Source: Aquimonas sp046318115 (lineage in GTDB: Bacteria; Pseudomonadota; Gammaproteobacteria; Xanthomonadales; Xanthomonadaceae). From it: a stretch of 64,000 nucleotides of DNA. The notes under the pieces were generated by a model. The model was not told the origin of the DNA. It made no database searches and saw only the letters and a program-made list of their open reading frames with translations. The stretch is taken from NCBI GenBank assembly GCA_046318115.1, contig JBKCVA010000153.1, positions 1-64,000 of the forward strand, read 5' to 3'. Below are positions 63,253 to 64,000 of the stretch, in pieces. Position numbers and translations under genes: made by a program. Within the stretch, counting starts at the first letter, position 1. Each line of letters begins with the position of its first letter.

Positions 63253-63679
63253 GCAGCTTCACCTCACCCGTCAGCCAGTTGATGTCGATCCGCCAGACGG
63301 TGTCGCCGCGGGACAGCTCGATGTTGCCGCCGGTGGAGGAGCCATCCGGGAAGAAGCGGATGCCGCCCTCGCTCTGGCTGAGCATCTCCTGACGCGCGGT
63401 CTCGATCGCAAGCTCGAACTTGGGGGGCAATTGCACCGGCGGCCGATTGGCGGCGCGGTAGCTCTTCTGGTCGAGATTGAGCGTGAGCACCTGGGCCTCG
63501 CGCTTCACGATGGCCTGGCCGCGGGTATAGCGCAGTGCGGCCACCAGATCGCGGCTGGCGCCGCGCATCTGCTGGCCGGTCAAGCTATAGCCCATGGCGC
63601 CGGCAAGCATCGCGACTGCGAAGGCAATGATGGCCGCCACCACCAGGACTTCCACCAGGCTGAAGCCGCGTGCGCGCAT
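63233..63679 (-). CDS. gspH: Type II secretion minor pseudopilin H
   Basis: The 148-residue pseudopilin has RG-FSLVEVLVVAAIIAFAVAM, a long helix (RDLVAALRYTRGQAIVKRE) and a GspH beta-domain (GGIRFFPDGSSTGGNIEL). It links the tip complex to the GspG filament. It begins 34 bases after gspG. Confidence 0.92.
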   Translation of the reverse strand: MRARGFSLVEVLVVAAIIAFAVAMLAGAMGYSLTGQQMRGASRDLVAALRYTRGQAIVKREAQVLTLNLDQKSYRAANRPPVQLPPKFELAIETARQEMLSQSEGGIRFFPDGSSTGGNIELSRGDTVWRIDINWLTGEVKLREPGSR

Positions 63680-63713
63680 GGGTTGCCCTTGGGACGCCCG
63701 CGGGGAGGCCGGA

Positions 63714-64000
63714 TTACTCGCTGCTCTTGATGTCGCGGTTCACGCTGTCGCCACCGGGCTTGCCATCCTTGCCCAAGCTGATGATCTCGAAATCAACATC
63801 GCCACCGGTCTGATACAGAAATGCCCGGCCCCAAGGATCCTTGACGTCGGCCTCCTTTGCATAAGGGCCCAACCAGGAACGCGAGCCCGAGGGCTGACGC
63901 ACGAGATCTTCCAAGCTGGTTGGCGCGCCGCCGTTGTCGAGCTGGTACTGCTCAATCTTGCCGACGAGGGTTTGAATCTGGGCTTTCGCCAGATTGGCCT
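63714..64000 (-). CDS. gspG: Type II secretion major pseudopilin G (5' end outside window)
   Basis: Only the last 95 codons are present. They include the GspG helix (AKAQIQTLVGKIEQYQLDNG) and the C-terminal calcium-site region (WLGPYAKEADVKDPWGRAFLY...FEIISLGKDGKPGG). The N-terminal methylation site lies beyond the right edge. GspG builds the pseudopilus filament. Confidence 0.9.
   Translation of the reverse strand, partial: ANLAKAQIQTLVGKIEQYQLDNGGAPTSLEDLVRQPSGSRSWLGPYAKEADVKDPWGRAFLYQTGGDVDFEIISLGKDGKPGGDSVNRDIKSSE

Overview
The window reads as chromosomal DNA of a GC-rich gammaproteobacterium, most likely of the Lysobacterales (Xanthomonadales). Pointers are an Xps-type type II secretion operon in the order G-H-I-J-K-L-M-N-D, a pyrophosphate-dependent phosphofructokinase in place of an ATP enzyme, an Oar-like TonB-dependent receptor next to TPR/oxygenase proteins, and intergenic repeats of the 'GGGATTCGGGATTC' type. 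No phage genes, transposases or CRISPR arrays were seen. The taxonomic call is inference from gene content.

Layout. 1-14.2 kb is mostly metabolism and envelope: isocitrate dehydrogenase, a CAP-domain secreted protein, two tandem TraB/GumN-like proteins that have lost the family histidines, a CoA-transferase, an M17 aminopeptidase, a membrane-fusion protein plus ABC ATPase with no permease, an adk-orf-mpl group, and PPi-PFK. 14.5-17.2 kb holds an AMP-ligase and two small envelope proteins. 17.9-23.1 kb is a complete leuACDB operon with a Leu-rich leader peptide and an attenuator terminator. 23.3-31.4 kb is regulatory and central metabolism: a cNMP-GGDEF protein, a zinc-ribbon DUF3426 protein, a HAD phosphatase whose start codon lies in a 74-bp tandem repeat, transketolase, and overlapping EAL and HD-GYP genes.

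31.6-40.7 kb is an accessory-looking island with visibly lower GC in its centre. It has a TonB-dependent receptor, a TPR-aspartyl/asparaginyl hydroxylase, a methyltransferase, a large TPR-2OG-Fe(II) oxygenase and two small exported proteins. This is the best candidate here for an undescribed system. 41.1-46.8 kb is housekeeping: rimK, rimB, tRNA-Gly(CCC), thiS, thiG, trmB, an SLC13 transporter and DUF971.

46.8-51.4 kb is a Wzm/Wzt glycan-export operon with two GT2 glycosyltransferases and a methyltransferase. It is preceded by a periplasmic PPIase and two secreted proteins of unknown function at 51.4-55.6 kb. 55.8-64.0 kb is a lipoprotein gene and the T2SS operon, which runs off the right edge inside gspG; gspE and gspF would lie outside.

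Functional links. The leu operon is probably controlled by leucine supply through attenuation. The EAL, HD-GYP and GGDEF proteins form a local cyclic-di-GMP group. The exporter, the PPIase and the T2SS all build or decorate the outer surface, and the two orphan secreted proteins between them are natural candidates for surface or secreted cargo.
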